Source of the DNA: Nitrosomonas sp. Is35
Lineage (GTDB): Bacteria; Pseudomonadota; Gammaproteobacteria; Burkholderiales; Nitrosomonadaceae
Length of the DNA stretch: 64,000 nt
NCBI RefSeq assembly: GCF_033063295.1
Contig: NZ_JAWJZH010000001.1
Coordinates: forward strand, 1,984,001 to 2,048,000
Reading direction: 5' to 3'
A program made the position numbers and the translations under genes. The first letter of the stretch is position 1; every line of letters begins with the position of its first letter. The notes beneath the pieces were generated by a model. The model ran no database searches and had not been told where the DNA came from. It worked only from the letters and a program-made list of their open reading frames with translations. Below are positions 57,319 to 64,000 of the stretch, one piece after another.

Positions 57319-58566
57319 GTGAACAAGTTATCGCTCAATAATCAGATTTTGCTCGGCGCGCTATCGGGTGTTCTACTCGGTTTATGGTTTTCGATACTGG
57401 GGCAGGAATCCGAGATCAGCCAAGGCGGGCTGTATGCCGCAAAACTGACCGGCACCTTGTTTACCGATTTACTGCGCATGGTTCTGATCCCGCTGGTTTT
57501 CACGTCGATTGTGGTCGGTGTCGCCAATCTGCGCTCGCACCAGCAAATGAATCGCGTCTGGCAAGTTACGTTGATTTTCTTTATGTCGACCATGGCGTTC
57601 GCGGTCGTGCTCGGATTGGCCGCTGCCAATATTTTCCGGCCTGGCAGTGAATTGCAGATCGCGATGTTTCAGGATGCAATGCAAGGTTTTCAGGCTACTC
57701 AGATGTCGCTGCCCGATTTCTTCGCGCATTTCCTCCATTCATTGTTCCAAAACCCAATCGCGGCGCTGGCGCAAGGTAATGTGCTGGCGGTGGTGATATT
57801 CGCGTTGCTGCTCGGTATCGCGCTGGTGGTGGGTGGTGAACGCTACCGTAATATCCTGACGCTGATGCAGGAATTTCTGGAATTGATCATGATGCTGGTG
57901 GGTTGGATCATGCGCCTGGCGCCATTTGGTATCATGGCGTTGGTGTTGCAACTGGTCGCCACGCAGGATACCGGTCTGATTATGGTGATGCTCAAGTTTG
58001 TAGCGGTCGTGTTAGGCACCACGCTGTTGCACGGTGTGGTGGTGTTGCCTTTGATTCTGTATGCAATGACCGGTGTCACGCCGTATAAATTCTGGCTGGG
58101 CGGGCGTGAAGCGTTGATCACCGCTTTTGCCACCAGTTCAAGCGCAGCAACATTACCGGTTACGTTGCGCTGCGCCGAGCAGCATTTGCATGTCAAACGC
58201 GATGTCGCGGGTTTCGTCATTCCGTTGGGAGCCACCGTCAATATGGATGGCACGGCGCTCTACGAAGCGATTGCCGCTTTGTTCATCGCCAATCTGGTGG
58301 GGGTTGAACTCAGTTTGATGCAACAGATGATCGTATTTGTCACCGCAATGCTAGCAGCCATGGGCGCGCCGGGCATACCCAGCGCCGGTATGGTGACGAT
58401 GGTGATGGTGCTGCAATCGGTTGGCTTACCGGCCGAAGCCATCGCCATATTGCTGCCGATTGACCGGATACTCGACACTTTCCGCACCATGGTGAATGTT
58501 GAGGGCGATCTAGTGGGAAGCCTGGTGGTTCAGCACTGGATCAAACGCGACGGCTCCAGCACTTAA
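57319..58566 (+). CDS. Dicarboxylate/amino acid:cation symporter (DAACS family)
   Basis: An inner-membrane transporter of the GltP/DctA family, 415 residues, GTG start. There are eight helices plus two re-entrant hairpins, with the serine-rich ATSSSAATLPV (hairpin 1) and the NMDGTALYEA cation/substrate motif in helix 7. A second hairpin, MGAPGIPSAGMV, follows, and the final segment has LPIDRILDTFRTMVNVEGD. The substrate (glutamate, aspartate or C4-dicarboxylates) cannot be fixed. It probably shares the hemF transcript. Confidence 0.92.
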   Translation: MNKLSLNNQILLGALSGVLLGLWFSILGQESEISQGGLYAAKLTGTLFTDLLRMVLIPLVFTSIVVGVANLRSHQQMNRVWQVTLIFFMSTMAFAVVLGLAAANIFRPGSELQIAMFQDAMQGFQATQMSLPDFFAHFLHSLFQNPIAALAQGNVLAVVIFALLLGIALVVGGERYRNILTLMQEFLELIMMLVGWIMRLAPFGIMALVLQLVATQDTGLIMVMLKFVAVVLGTTLLHGVVVLPLILYAMTGVTPYKFWLGGREALITAFATSSSAATLPVTLRCAEQHLHVKRDVAGFVIPLGATVNMDGTALYEAIAALFIANLVGVELSLMQQMIVFVTAMLAAMGAPGIPSAGMVTMVMVLQSVGLPAEAIAILLPIDRILDTFRTMVNVEGDLVGSLVVQHWIKRDGSST

Positions 58567-58585
58567 ATTTCTCCGGTTTTTATCT

Positions 58586-59734
58586 CTACATCAAGTCGAT
58601 ATCGCGAAAGCGCTGCTGTATTTCCAGCACTTTCGCGGCATTATTGATCAACGCTTCGACACAATCCTGATCCAGCTTGGAATTGGACATTTGCCGCAGC
58701 ATACCGAATGCTTTTTCATTACTCCACGGTGCCTTGTACGACCGCCGCGACGTTAGCGCATCGAAAACATCGGCTACCGCGCTGATGCGCGCTTCAATCG
58801 GAATTTCCTCGCCTTTCAAACCATTCGGGTAACCGCTGCCGTCGACCGCTTCATGATGAAATTCGGCGATATTGCGCAATATATTGGTGTGACCAAACGC
58901 GCCCAAACCAAAATCTTCCAGCACGGAATCAATGATCTCGCGGCCCTTCGCCGGATGCGTTTTCATGATATCGAATTCCGCTTCGTTCAGCCTGCTGGGT
59001 TTGCGCAGGATGTTATCCGGAATGCCGATTTTGCCGACATCGTGCATCGGTGAAAACAAAAAAATATGTTCGATCTGTTCATCGGAAATGCCATAACTCG
59101 GCGCCAGTTCACGTGCGATCAGGCGGGCGTAGTGTGCAGTCCGGTCGATATGCGAACCGGTTTCAAGATCGCGGTAATGCGTCATGCTGCGTGCCGCACG
59201 CACGGCGGCAAGTAAGGTGCGTATGGCGGAAAGCTCATTGATCACCATCAACGCAATCAAATGACCGTAAATATCGATCTGGCGCAGCGCTTTTGGCTCA
59301 AAAGGGTGTTCTTGCAGCGAATTAAAGAACAAAAAACCGATAAAAGCGCCGCTTTGATACAGTGGCATGGTATAGCTTGATTTATAACCTGTGGCGGCTA
59401 CCCGCTTGGTGTGTTCGTGCGTGCCTTTGGCAAAGAGGTTCAGATCCTGCACCAAGCGCGGGCGGCGGTGCTCAATGATGGCCAATAACGACGGCGCACC
59501 GCTTAGCGGCGCCTCGTAGGTGGTCACCGGACTATCGTTGCCTTCGGTACTGTGCGTATACGTTTTGAGCATTTCCGTTTTTTCATCGAACAACGCAATC
59601 GCCAAACGGTCGACAAAGGGAAAATCCTGGCGGATGATTTGATGCAGAAAACGCAATTTCTCGGTTAACGGGAAATTTTCATGCAAATTCGCCAGCGTAT
59701 CCTGGTGGGTAAATAAATCTTCTTCGGATTGCAT
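58586..59734 (-). CDS. GAF-HD-GYP c-di-GMP phosphodiesterase
   Basis: 382 residues from the ATG at 59734 (MQSEEDLF); an in-frame GTG 12 codons earlier is possible. An N-terminal GAF domain (about 20-165) is followed by an HD-GYP domain (about 185-375) with metal ligands in HIDRTAHYA, the HD pair in MHDVGKIGIPD, HHE, and the GYP motif as DGSGYPNGLKGEEIP. Hydrolysis of c-di-GMP to GMP is expected. It converges with the symporter gene. Confidence 0.94.
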   Translation of the reverse strand: MQSEEDLFTHQDTLANLHENFPLTEKLRFLHQIIRQDFPFVDRLAIALFDEKTEMLKTYTHSTEGNDSPVTTYEAPLSGAPSLLAIIEHRRPRLVQDLNLFAKGTHEHTKRVAATGYKSSYTMPLYQSGAFIGFLFFNSLQEHPFEPKALRQIDIYGHLIALMVINELSAIRTLLAAVRAARSMTHYRDLETGSHIDRTAHYARLIARELAPSYGISDEQIEHIFLFSPMHDVGKIGIPDNILRKPSRLNEAEFDIMKTHPAKGREIIDSVLEDFGLGAFGHTNILRNIAEFHHEAVDGSGYPNGLKGEEIPIEARISAVADVFDALTSRRSYKAPWSNEKAFGMLRQMSNSKLDQDCVEALINNAAKVLEIQQRFRDIDLM

Positions 59735-60108
59735 AAACTTCTCCCAGAGAATGGTGAAGGCAATAACCATGACGCTGCCGCCCGGAATTTTCGCAATATG
59801 GCGGCCAAACTGTATATTCCCGCGCTATTTTAAACGATTTAGCGTGAACTCGTAGCGCTGGTTTTTTCATTGAATTGATGGAATTGGGAGAAATTTTCCA
59901 TATTCCATTTTTGCAATTTGTTATGTGGCAATTTGCCGCGCGACAATATGCCACATTCCAAAAAGAAATCATTCTTCCTACAATTTGTTCAACGTGGTTA
60001 TCCCAATTCGATTGATACCGATGATCGCGGCAAGGACAACACATTATTTACATTACCCGGCAGGAGGATGACAAGCGTACTTTAATCACGTACGCCGGCA
60101 TAAACCCT
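59735..60108. other. Divergent intergenic region with an inverted repeat
   Basis: 374 bases between the HD-GYP gene (minus) and the RIO kinase (plus). The inverted repeat ATGTGGCA/TGCCACAT (59923-59930 with 59949-59956, 18-base spacer) could be an operator or a stem. No gene is seen. The spacing does not match a sigma-54 promoter (GG-N10-GC). Confidence 0.4.
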
Positions 60109-60975
60109 ATGAGAATACCCAAACGACTAGAACCGCTGATTGAAGAAGGTTTGATTGATAGCGTAATTTGCCAGCTCATGAGCGGTAAAGAAGCGATGAT
60201 TTATATGGTGCGCAGTGGCGAGCAAATCCGTTGCGCCAAAGTATACAAAGAAAGCAACAAGTGCAATTTCCATCAACGCGCCTGCTACACCGAAGGGCGC
60301 AAGACTAAAAACAGCCGCCGCGCCCGTGCAATAGAGAACGGCAGCCATTATGGCCGCAGCGCACGCGAAGAATCCTGGCAAAGCACCGAAGTCGACATGC
60401 TATGCCGCCTGGGAATGGCAGGTATTCGCGTGCCGAAATTCTATAACTTTTTTTCCGGCGTGCTCTTGATGGAGCTGGTTACCGATGCGGGAGGAAATGT
60501 AGCGCCGCGGTTGAATGATCTGATACTAACGCCAAAGCAAGCACGCACCTATCACAAAATTTTAATCGAGCAAATTGTCACCATGCTGTGCGCCGGGATC
60601 GTGCACGGCGACCTGTCGCCATACAATGTGCTGGTCGATAGCCATGGCCCGGTAATCATTGATCTACCCCAGGCCGTTAACGCAGCCAGTAATTTCCAAG
60701 CGCGCCATATGATCAAACGCGACATCGATAACCTGACGACATTTTTGAGCCGCTTTGCGCCGGAATTAGCACAATCCGACTATGCGGCGGAAATATGGTC
60801 TTACTATCAACGCGGGAAGCTACCTCAGGCACGCTTAACCGGAACCATTAAACAGCAAAACAAACCTGTTAACGTTGGCAATGTCCTGCAGATTATTGAT
60901 AGCGCCATCAAAAAAGAAATTGCCTGGCAGCGGCATAAACAAACCCGATGGAATAATAATTTGTCACAATGTTGA
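60109..60975 (+). CDS. RIO-type atypical protein kinase
   Basis: A small protein kinase of the RIO1-like (PA4780) family, 288 residues. The N lobe has a glycine-poor loop and the Lys in CAKVYKESNK. A basic insert follows (KTKNSRRARAIENGSHYGRS). The catalytic loop is HGDLSPYNVL (near 165-174) and the metal Asp is in IIDLPQAV (near 184-191). The C-terminal basic tail may bind nucleic acid. The substrate is unknown. The start ATG gives MRIPKRLEPLIEEGLID, the usual beginning of this family. Confidence 0.88.
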   Translation: MRIPKRLEPLIEEGLIDSVICQLMSGKEAMIYMVRSGEQIRCAKVYKESNKCNFHQRACYTEGRKTKNSRRARAIENGSHYGRSAREESWQSTEVDMLCRLGMAGIRVPKFYNFFSGVLLMELVTDAGGNVAPRLNDLILTPKQARTYHKILIEQIVTMLCAGIVHGDLSPYNVLVDSHGPVIIDLPQAVNAASNFQARHMIKRDIDNLTTFLSRFAPELAQSDYAAEIWSYYQRGKLPQARLTGTIKQQNKPVNVGNVLQIIDSAIKKEIAWQRHKQTRWNNNLSQC

Positions 60976-61015
60976 ATTAAATTCTCTTAATTAAAAAGAC
61001 TGTAATCAATGTTCA

Positions 61016-61046
61016 TTGACCTGCTCGTGTTTGCTTGTGCTATAAT
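61016..61046 (+). promoter_or_regulatory. Promoter of the initiator tRNA
   Basis: A perfect -10 TATAAT (61041-61046) is preceded by TGC, an extended -10. A -35 TTGACC lies at 61016-61021, 19 bases away, which is longer than ideal. The tRNA begins 12 bases after the -10. Confidence 0.7.
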
Positions 61047-61057
61047 CCCGCTCCTGA

Positions 61058-61134
<77 letters not shown>

Positions 61135-61142
61135 AACAAATC

Positions 61143-61180
61143 AAGCACTTAAGAAATGTATATTCTAAGTGCTTTTTTGT
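61143..61180 (+). terminator. Terminator after initiator tRNA
   Basis: A nine-pair stem (AAGCACTTA 61143-61151 with TAAGTGCTT 61166-61174) followed by T6. Confidence 0.9.
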
Positions 61181-61341
61181 TTTCATAAGTACTGACTGTG
61201 AAAGCTGATACAAGCATCTATGCCTTGTATACATAGCAAACAAACGCACCGCTTCCTGTTGCGCCCTAGTCAAAAAATACTACCGTACTTTCACTTATTA
61301 AGTGAGCATTGATTTTACTTAGGACAAGAATCCTAATAAAT

Positions 61342-61411
61342 CGGGAGGAGTGATCTATTGTTTTCGATTGCTCCCGCGGTTATTGTTAGCACCAGCAGGA
61401 AGACGTGTTGA
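61342..61411 (+). other. Leader hairpin hiding a Shine-Dalgarno and a 17-codon ORF
   Basis: In the 337-base gap between the initiator tRNA and the next PEP-CTERM gene, GGGAGGAG (61343-61350) stands seven bases before a TTG that opens a 17-codon ORF (61358-61411, MFSIAPAVIVSTSRKTC). The same ribosome site lies in a stem: CGGGAG at 61342-61347 pairs perfectly with CTCCCG at 61371-61376. It may be a leader peptide or a structured 5' UTR; it may also be chance. Nothing else is seen in the gap apart from the tRNA terminator. Confidence 0.3.
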
Positions 61412-61471
61412 TTGCTAGATGGATAAAAGTGACACAAGACCTGATTTAAGAATTTTTTGGAGGTAGTAAAA

Positions 61472-62047
61472 ATGATGTTAAGAAAACTGGCAATGTCCAT
61501 TATCACAGCGGGCGCTCTTGTTATCGGAAGCGGTGCCCAAGCAGCAACTTATCATTTTGGGCACCTGCTATCCGGCGGCGGCCCCACAACAGTGCACCTT
61601 GCAGATTTGGATATCAATGATCTGGGTGGCGGACACTGGTCATTCTTTCTTCACAATATTAATTTAAGCGCATTTGGCTCTGGTGCATTTGTCGGTGCAA
61701 TGGCTGTAGATGGTTTAACACCTAGCTCTGTAACAGTCGTACCCGGCGGTGGCGTGAGTACTGTTAGCAAAAACCCCGGTGGCGGCCCCGGCGGCAGCTT
61801 TGATTTTAGATATGATTTTGGCCGTGGAAGCGATAAGCTTAAAACTGGCGAAACAGTTTCATGGGATGCTTTTGGATTAGGCAGCTCGCATCTCCCGATT
61901 AACGGAGAGTTGGCTTTACATGTGCAAGGCACAAGCTTCTCGCCAAATTCTGCATGGTACGTCTCGCCCGTTCCAGAACCAGAAACCTACGCTATGTTGC
62001 TGGTTGGTTTAGGCCTGCTAGGATTCTCGGCACGCCGTAGAAAATAA
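61472..62047 (+). CDS. PEP-CTERM sorting domain protein
   Basis: A secreted surface protein of 191 residues. The ATG at 61472 fits a GGAGG eight bases before it, with an alternative ATG one codon on. A signal peptide (SIITAGALVIGSGAQA) is followed by a Gly-rich beta domain (GHLLSGGGPTTVHLADLDI, NPGGGPGGSFDFRYDFGRG) of unknown function with no cysteine. It closes with the standard tail VPEPETYAMLLVGLGLLGF and ARRRK. A strong terminator follows. Confidence 0.92.
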   Translation: MMLRKLAMSIITAGALVIGSGAQAATYHFGHLLSGGGPTTVHLADLDINDLGGGHWSFFLHNINLSAFGSGAFVGAMAVDGLTPSSVTVVPGGGVSTVSKNPGGGPGGSFDFRYDFGRGSDKLKTGETVSWDAFGLGSSHLPINGELALHVQGTSFSPNSAWYVSPVPEPETYAMLLVGLGLLGFSARRRK

Positions 62048-62076
62048 TTGGTAAGGTAGTTATTTTGATTTAATTC

Positions 62077-62105
62077 AAAACGGGAGCTTAAGCTCCCGTT
62101 TTGTT
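62077..62105 (+). terminator. Terminator after the PEP-CTERM gene
   Basis: A perfect palindrome (AAAACGGGAGCTT 62077-62089 with AAGCTCCCGTTTT 62090-62102) followed by G and TTT. It is symmetric, so it may act in both directions. Confidence 0.88.
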
Positions 62106-62268
62106 TCCTATGTACTTTCAGTTGAATCAGTAAACACATATCCACAGTCCACCGCTCAATCCGATCAAACCAGAAAAGCGGTTTGCTAAATCGTGTGCGC
62201 AAAAATCCGGATACGTGTTGTGGTGCTTCTTCCCCAAACTGAAACGAACGATCTGCATTAGTTAAAAA

Positions 62269-62655
62269 TCACCGGCCCATCCGCCAACCGTGATATTCCG
62301 ATTCTTTTGAGAAATCATCCCAGACAAACAGCGGATCCGGAATCGGATAAGTGGGTAACCAGAAAGTCACAAGATCCAATGCGCCATTGCCTGTCCTGCC
62401 AACCGTATGAAAAACGCCCCATAACAATCCTTCAGTAATACCAATCAACGCATTTTGATCTCTTTGGTTCCATAAAGAGATATTTTTCGGCAACTCCATC
62501 CAACCGGTAGCCACATTAGCAACACCGCTTAGAATCTTCGTGCCAGCCCTGTTAAAATAAACGTCGGCAGTTATTGTTTCACGCGCATGCGCTTGAAACG
62601 AAAAAAGTAATGATAGAACAACAAGCAAGGTAAATCTGGATATTATGTATATCAT
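62269..62655 (-). CDS. Exosortase system-associated protein, TIGR04073-like
   Basis: A small exported protein of 128 residues whose pattern fits TIGR04073, a family found in genomes with exosortase systems. A signal peptide (LLVVLSLLFSFQAHA) is followed by LSGVANVATGWMELPKNI, GLLWGVFHTVGRTGNGALDLVTFWLPT and the end FVWDDFSKESEYHG. Its role is unknown, but it is associated with PEP-CTERM processing or envelope stress. It lies next to a PEP-CTERM gene on the other strand. Confidence 0.82.
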   Translation of the reverse strand: MIYIISRFTLLVVLSLLFSFQAHARETITADVYFNRAGTKILSGVANVATGWMELPKNISLWNQRDQNALIGITEGLLWGVFHTVGRTGNGALDLVTFWLPTYPIPDPLFVWDDFSKESEYHGWRMGR

Positions 62656-62817
62656 TAAAAATATTCCTTTGAAATTTTTAAACTATCATACTGTTAATTA
62701 TTCAATTTAAAAAGACTTCAACATTAGTCGTCATATAATAAAAAAACGCTCCTTATTTCACTATGAAACCTAAAATTGCCAATCTGTCACTTGATCCAGT
62801 TATGGATAATTTTCTTT

Positions 62818-63183
62818 ATGAATAAGAGATTCGCTATTACAGTGATTGCAACAGTCCTAATACTGAGTGGATGTAGCGCGGTAAGAGACAATCGCATCCA
62901 GCAGGAAGTTTTAGCAGACAACAATCTGCCGGAAGAAATTCGCAGAGCGATCAATCTTAAGGAGCTCGCCGTAGGCATGACGCAGGAGCAAGTGATTGCT
63001 TCCTGGGGATCTCCTTGCAAGTGGTGTTATAGAACCCGCAATAGCTCGAGCGGAGATACCTGGGAATACCATATTCCCGGAGCGGACTCCATCATTGTCG
63101 GATCCGACTTCATTGGCATTGGAACCGGAACTTATTTGTACTTTGATAAGGATAGAATACTCAGATACTGGTCCAATCAGTAA
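62818..63183 (+). CDS. Small lipoprotein with SmpA/OmlA-like fold
   Basis: 121 residues from the ATG at 62818, chosen because it directly gives a lipoprotein signal (FAITVIATVLILSGC, C19); an upstream in-frame start gives an unlikely leader. The segment LKELAVGMTQEQVIASWGSP matches the helix-turn pattern of BamE/SmpA-type outer-membrane lipoproteins. A pair of cysteines follows (SPCKWCYR). It is not BamE itself by length or neighbourhood. The function is unknown. Confidence 0.7.
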   Translation: MNKRFAITVIATVLILSGCSAVRDNRIQQEVLADNNLPEEIRRAINLKELAVGMTQEQVIASWGSPCKWCYRTRNSSSGDTWEYHIPGADSIIVGSDFIGIGTGTYLYFDKDRILRYWSNQ

Positions 63184-63192
63184 ATTTCCTAA

Positions 63193-63334
63193 GGAAGCGC
63201 TGATTAATTGACTGCACGAACGAATTGCTTCGTTGCGCGGTACTCACTCCTCGCCTATCAGATTGATATGTCTCGGTTGTTGCGTTCCGTGCGCCTCGCC
63301 CTTCATCACGTTCGTTGAATTAATCAACGCTTCC
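63193..63334. repeat. MITE-like inverted-repeat element, 142 bp
   Basis: Terminal arms 63193-63211 (GGAAGCGCTGATTAATTGA) and 63316-63334 match over 17 of 19 bases. Further partial pairing inside (CACGAACG with CGTTCGT) suggests one large hairpin. It has no coding potential. The outer motif GCTGATTAATT recurs in the element at 41714-41778. The size, long inverted ends and lack of a transposase fit a miniature transposable element or an ERIC-type intergenic repeat. It lies between the lipoprotein and pilR-like genes. Confidence 0.7.
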
Positions 63335-63424
63335 CCAAGCTACGGATACATAATCACCTTACAGCGGCGATAATAATTGTGTCTCCTGGATTAAGAAAAA
63401 AGACTTGATGGACGATTTAATCCG

Positions 63425-64000
63425 CTACGCTCTGTCATTTAATCCTAAACGTTCCATCCGGTAACGCAGCGAACGGACCGTAATCCCCAGAATCTTGGCC
63501 GCTTTGGTGCGGTTGTACCGGTTTTCATTTAATGCCTTGACGATGGAATCTCTCTCCAGTCGATCGAGAAAATCCTGCAGCGGCAGATTCTGTTCCAGAT
63601 CGACGGGGAGCCTGATCGTGGCAATTTGCGGAATCTCTTTTGCTTTATGTGGTAACTGCAAATCCTCTTTTCCAATTTCCGTGTCAAAACACAGCGCAAG
63701 TGTTCGCTCCAGTATATTTTCAAGCTCACGCACATTACCCGGATAATCGTAGCTCTTGAGCAGTGCCAGCGCGTCTTTCTTCAGACCACAAGCTGGCCGC
63801 CCCGCTTCCCGGCATAGCTTGGCCAGCACGGCTTCTGCGATCAGCGGAATATCTTCGCGCATTTCGCGTAGCGCCGGCATATTCAATTCGATCACATTCA
63901 GCCGGTAGTACAAATCCTGGCGGAATTGCCCGGTCTCGACGCACAGGTTGAGTTTTTTATGTGTGGCGCTAATGATGCGCACATCGACACTTTTTTCTTG
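63425..64000 (-). CDS. Sigma-54-dependent response regulator, PilR-like (3' part)
   Basis: The 5' part is outside the window; the frame is open to the right edge. The visible ~190 residues are the end of the AAA+ domain, with RIISATHKKL, FRQDLYYRLNV, REMREDIPLIAE and YPGNVRELENILERTL, followed by a Fis-type helix-turn-helix (LNENRYNRTKAAKILGITVRSLRYRMERLGL, read in pieces). The linker IRLPVDLEQNLPLQDFLDRLERD resembles PilR, the activator of type IV pilin genes. The receiver that would decide the name is not visible. Confidence 0.85.
   Translation of the reverse strand, partial: QEKSVDVRIISATHKKLNLCVETGQFRQDLYYRLNVIELNMPALREMREDIPLIAEAVLAKLCREAGRPACGLKKDALALLKSYDYPGNVRELENILERTLALCFDTEIGKEDLQLPHKAKEIPQIATIRLPVDLEQNLPLQDFLDRLERDSIVKALNENRYNRTKAAKILGITVRSLRYRMERLGLNDRA

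Noticed and set aside
59923..59956. Sigma-54 promoter before the RIO kinase or HD-GYP gene
   Set aside because: TGGCA is present, but the required GG-N10-GC spacing is not met on either strand.
61987..62268. Open minus-strand frame after the TIGR04073 gene
   Set aside because: It runs back through the PEP-CTERM terminator into the PEP-CTERM gene, has no ribosome site and no recognisable family.

Overview
The window reads as chromosomal DNA of a betaproteobacterium close to Nitrosomonas (Nitrosomonadaceae). This is inferred from protein character, not from a search: PEP-CTERM proteins with exosortase-associated partners, an Arg32-type EF-P with its rhamnosyltransferase EarP, the order pepA-holC-valS, and PilR- and EpsL-like proteins. 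Nearly all of it is ordinary, densely coded chromosome. The accessory parts are a type I restriction-modification locus and scattered cell-surface genes.

Layout. 1-1.8 kb: a PEP-CTERM protein, a decayed PEP-CTERM tail and two tiny membrane ORFs. 1.76-9.07 kb (minus): purL, a ChaN-PDZ protein and an M1 peptidase. 9.16-12.8 kb (plus): nnr (NAD(P)HX repair), an orphan serralysin-type RTX protein, and a His/Met-rich secreted protein translationally coupled to a membrane protein with cytochrome-b-like histidines. 12.97-18 kb: a receiver-EAL phosphodiesterase facing a large hybrid histidine kinase. 18.3-21.1 kb: epsL and an undecaprenyl-phosphate sugar transferase. 21.9-29.1 kb: iscR-sufABCDSU-nfu behind tandem IscR boxes. 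29.1-30.9 kb: efp and earP. 31-40 kb: DUF4126, universal stress protein, SH3 lipoprotein, a truncated globin paired with a diguanylate cyclase, malic enzyme, serB and an HDOD-GGDEF protein. 40.2-45.6 kb: pepA, holC, a small unknown gene and valS. 45.8-54.4 kb: secreted and small proteins, a broken restriction-enzyme end, a third PEP-CTERM-type region and hsdMSR. 54.5-64 kb: tRNA-Phe, tRNA-Arg, aroC, hemF, a dicarboxylate-type symporter, an HD-GYP phosphodiesterase, a RIO kinase, initiator tRNA, another PEP-CTERM gene, a TIGR04073 protein, a lipoprotein, a MITE-like repeat and the 3' part of a pilR-like gene cut by the right edge.

Themes. Five proteins act on or contain c-di-GMP or two-component signalling modules (receiver-EAL, hybrid kinase, Cache-GGDEF, HDOD-GGDEF, GAF-HD-GYP). 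Fe-S assembly is a complete SUF operon using SufU rather than SufE as far as this window shows. The surface theme joins three PEP-CTERM proteins, one dead PEP-CTERM tail, TIGR04073 and the EpsL/sugar-transferase pair, all scattered rather than clustered. No CRISPR array, prophage, rRNA or intact insertion sequence was seen. The least explained items are the His/Met-rich protein with its b-type membrane partner, the globin-cyclase pair, the folded intergenic stretches around PEP-CTERM genes, and a family of inverted-repeat elements.
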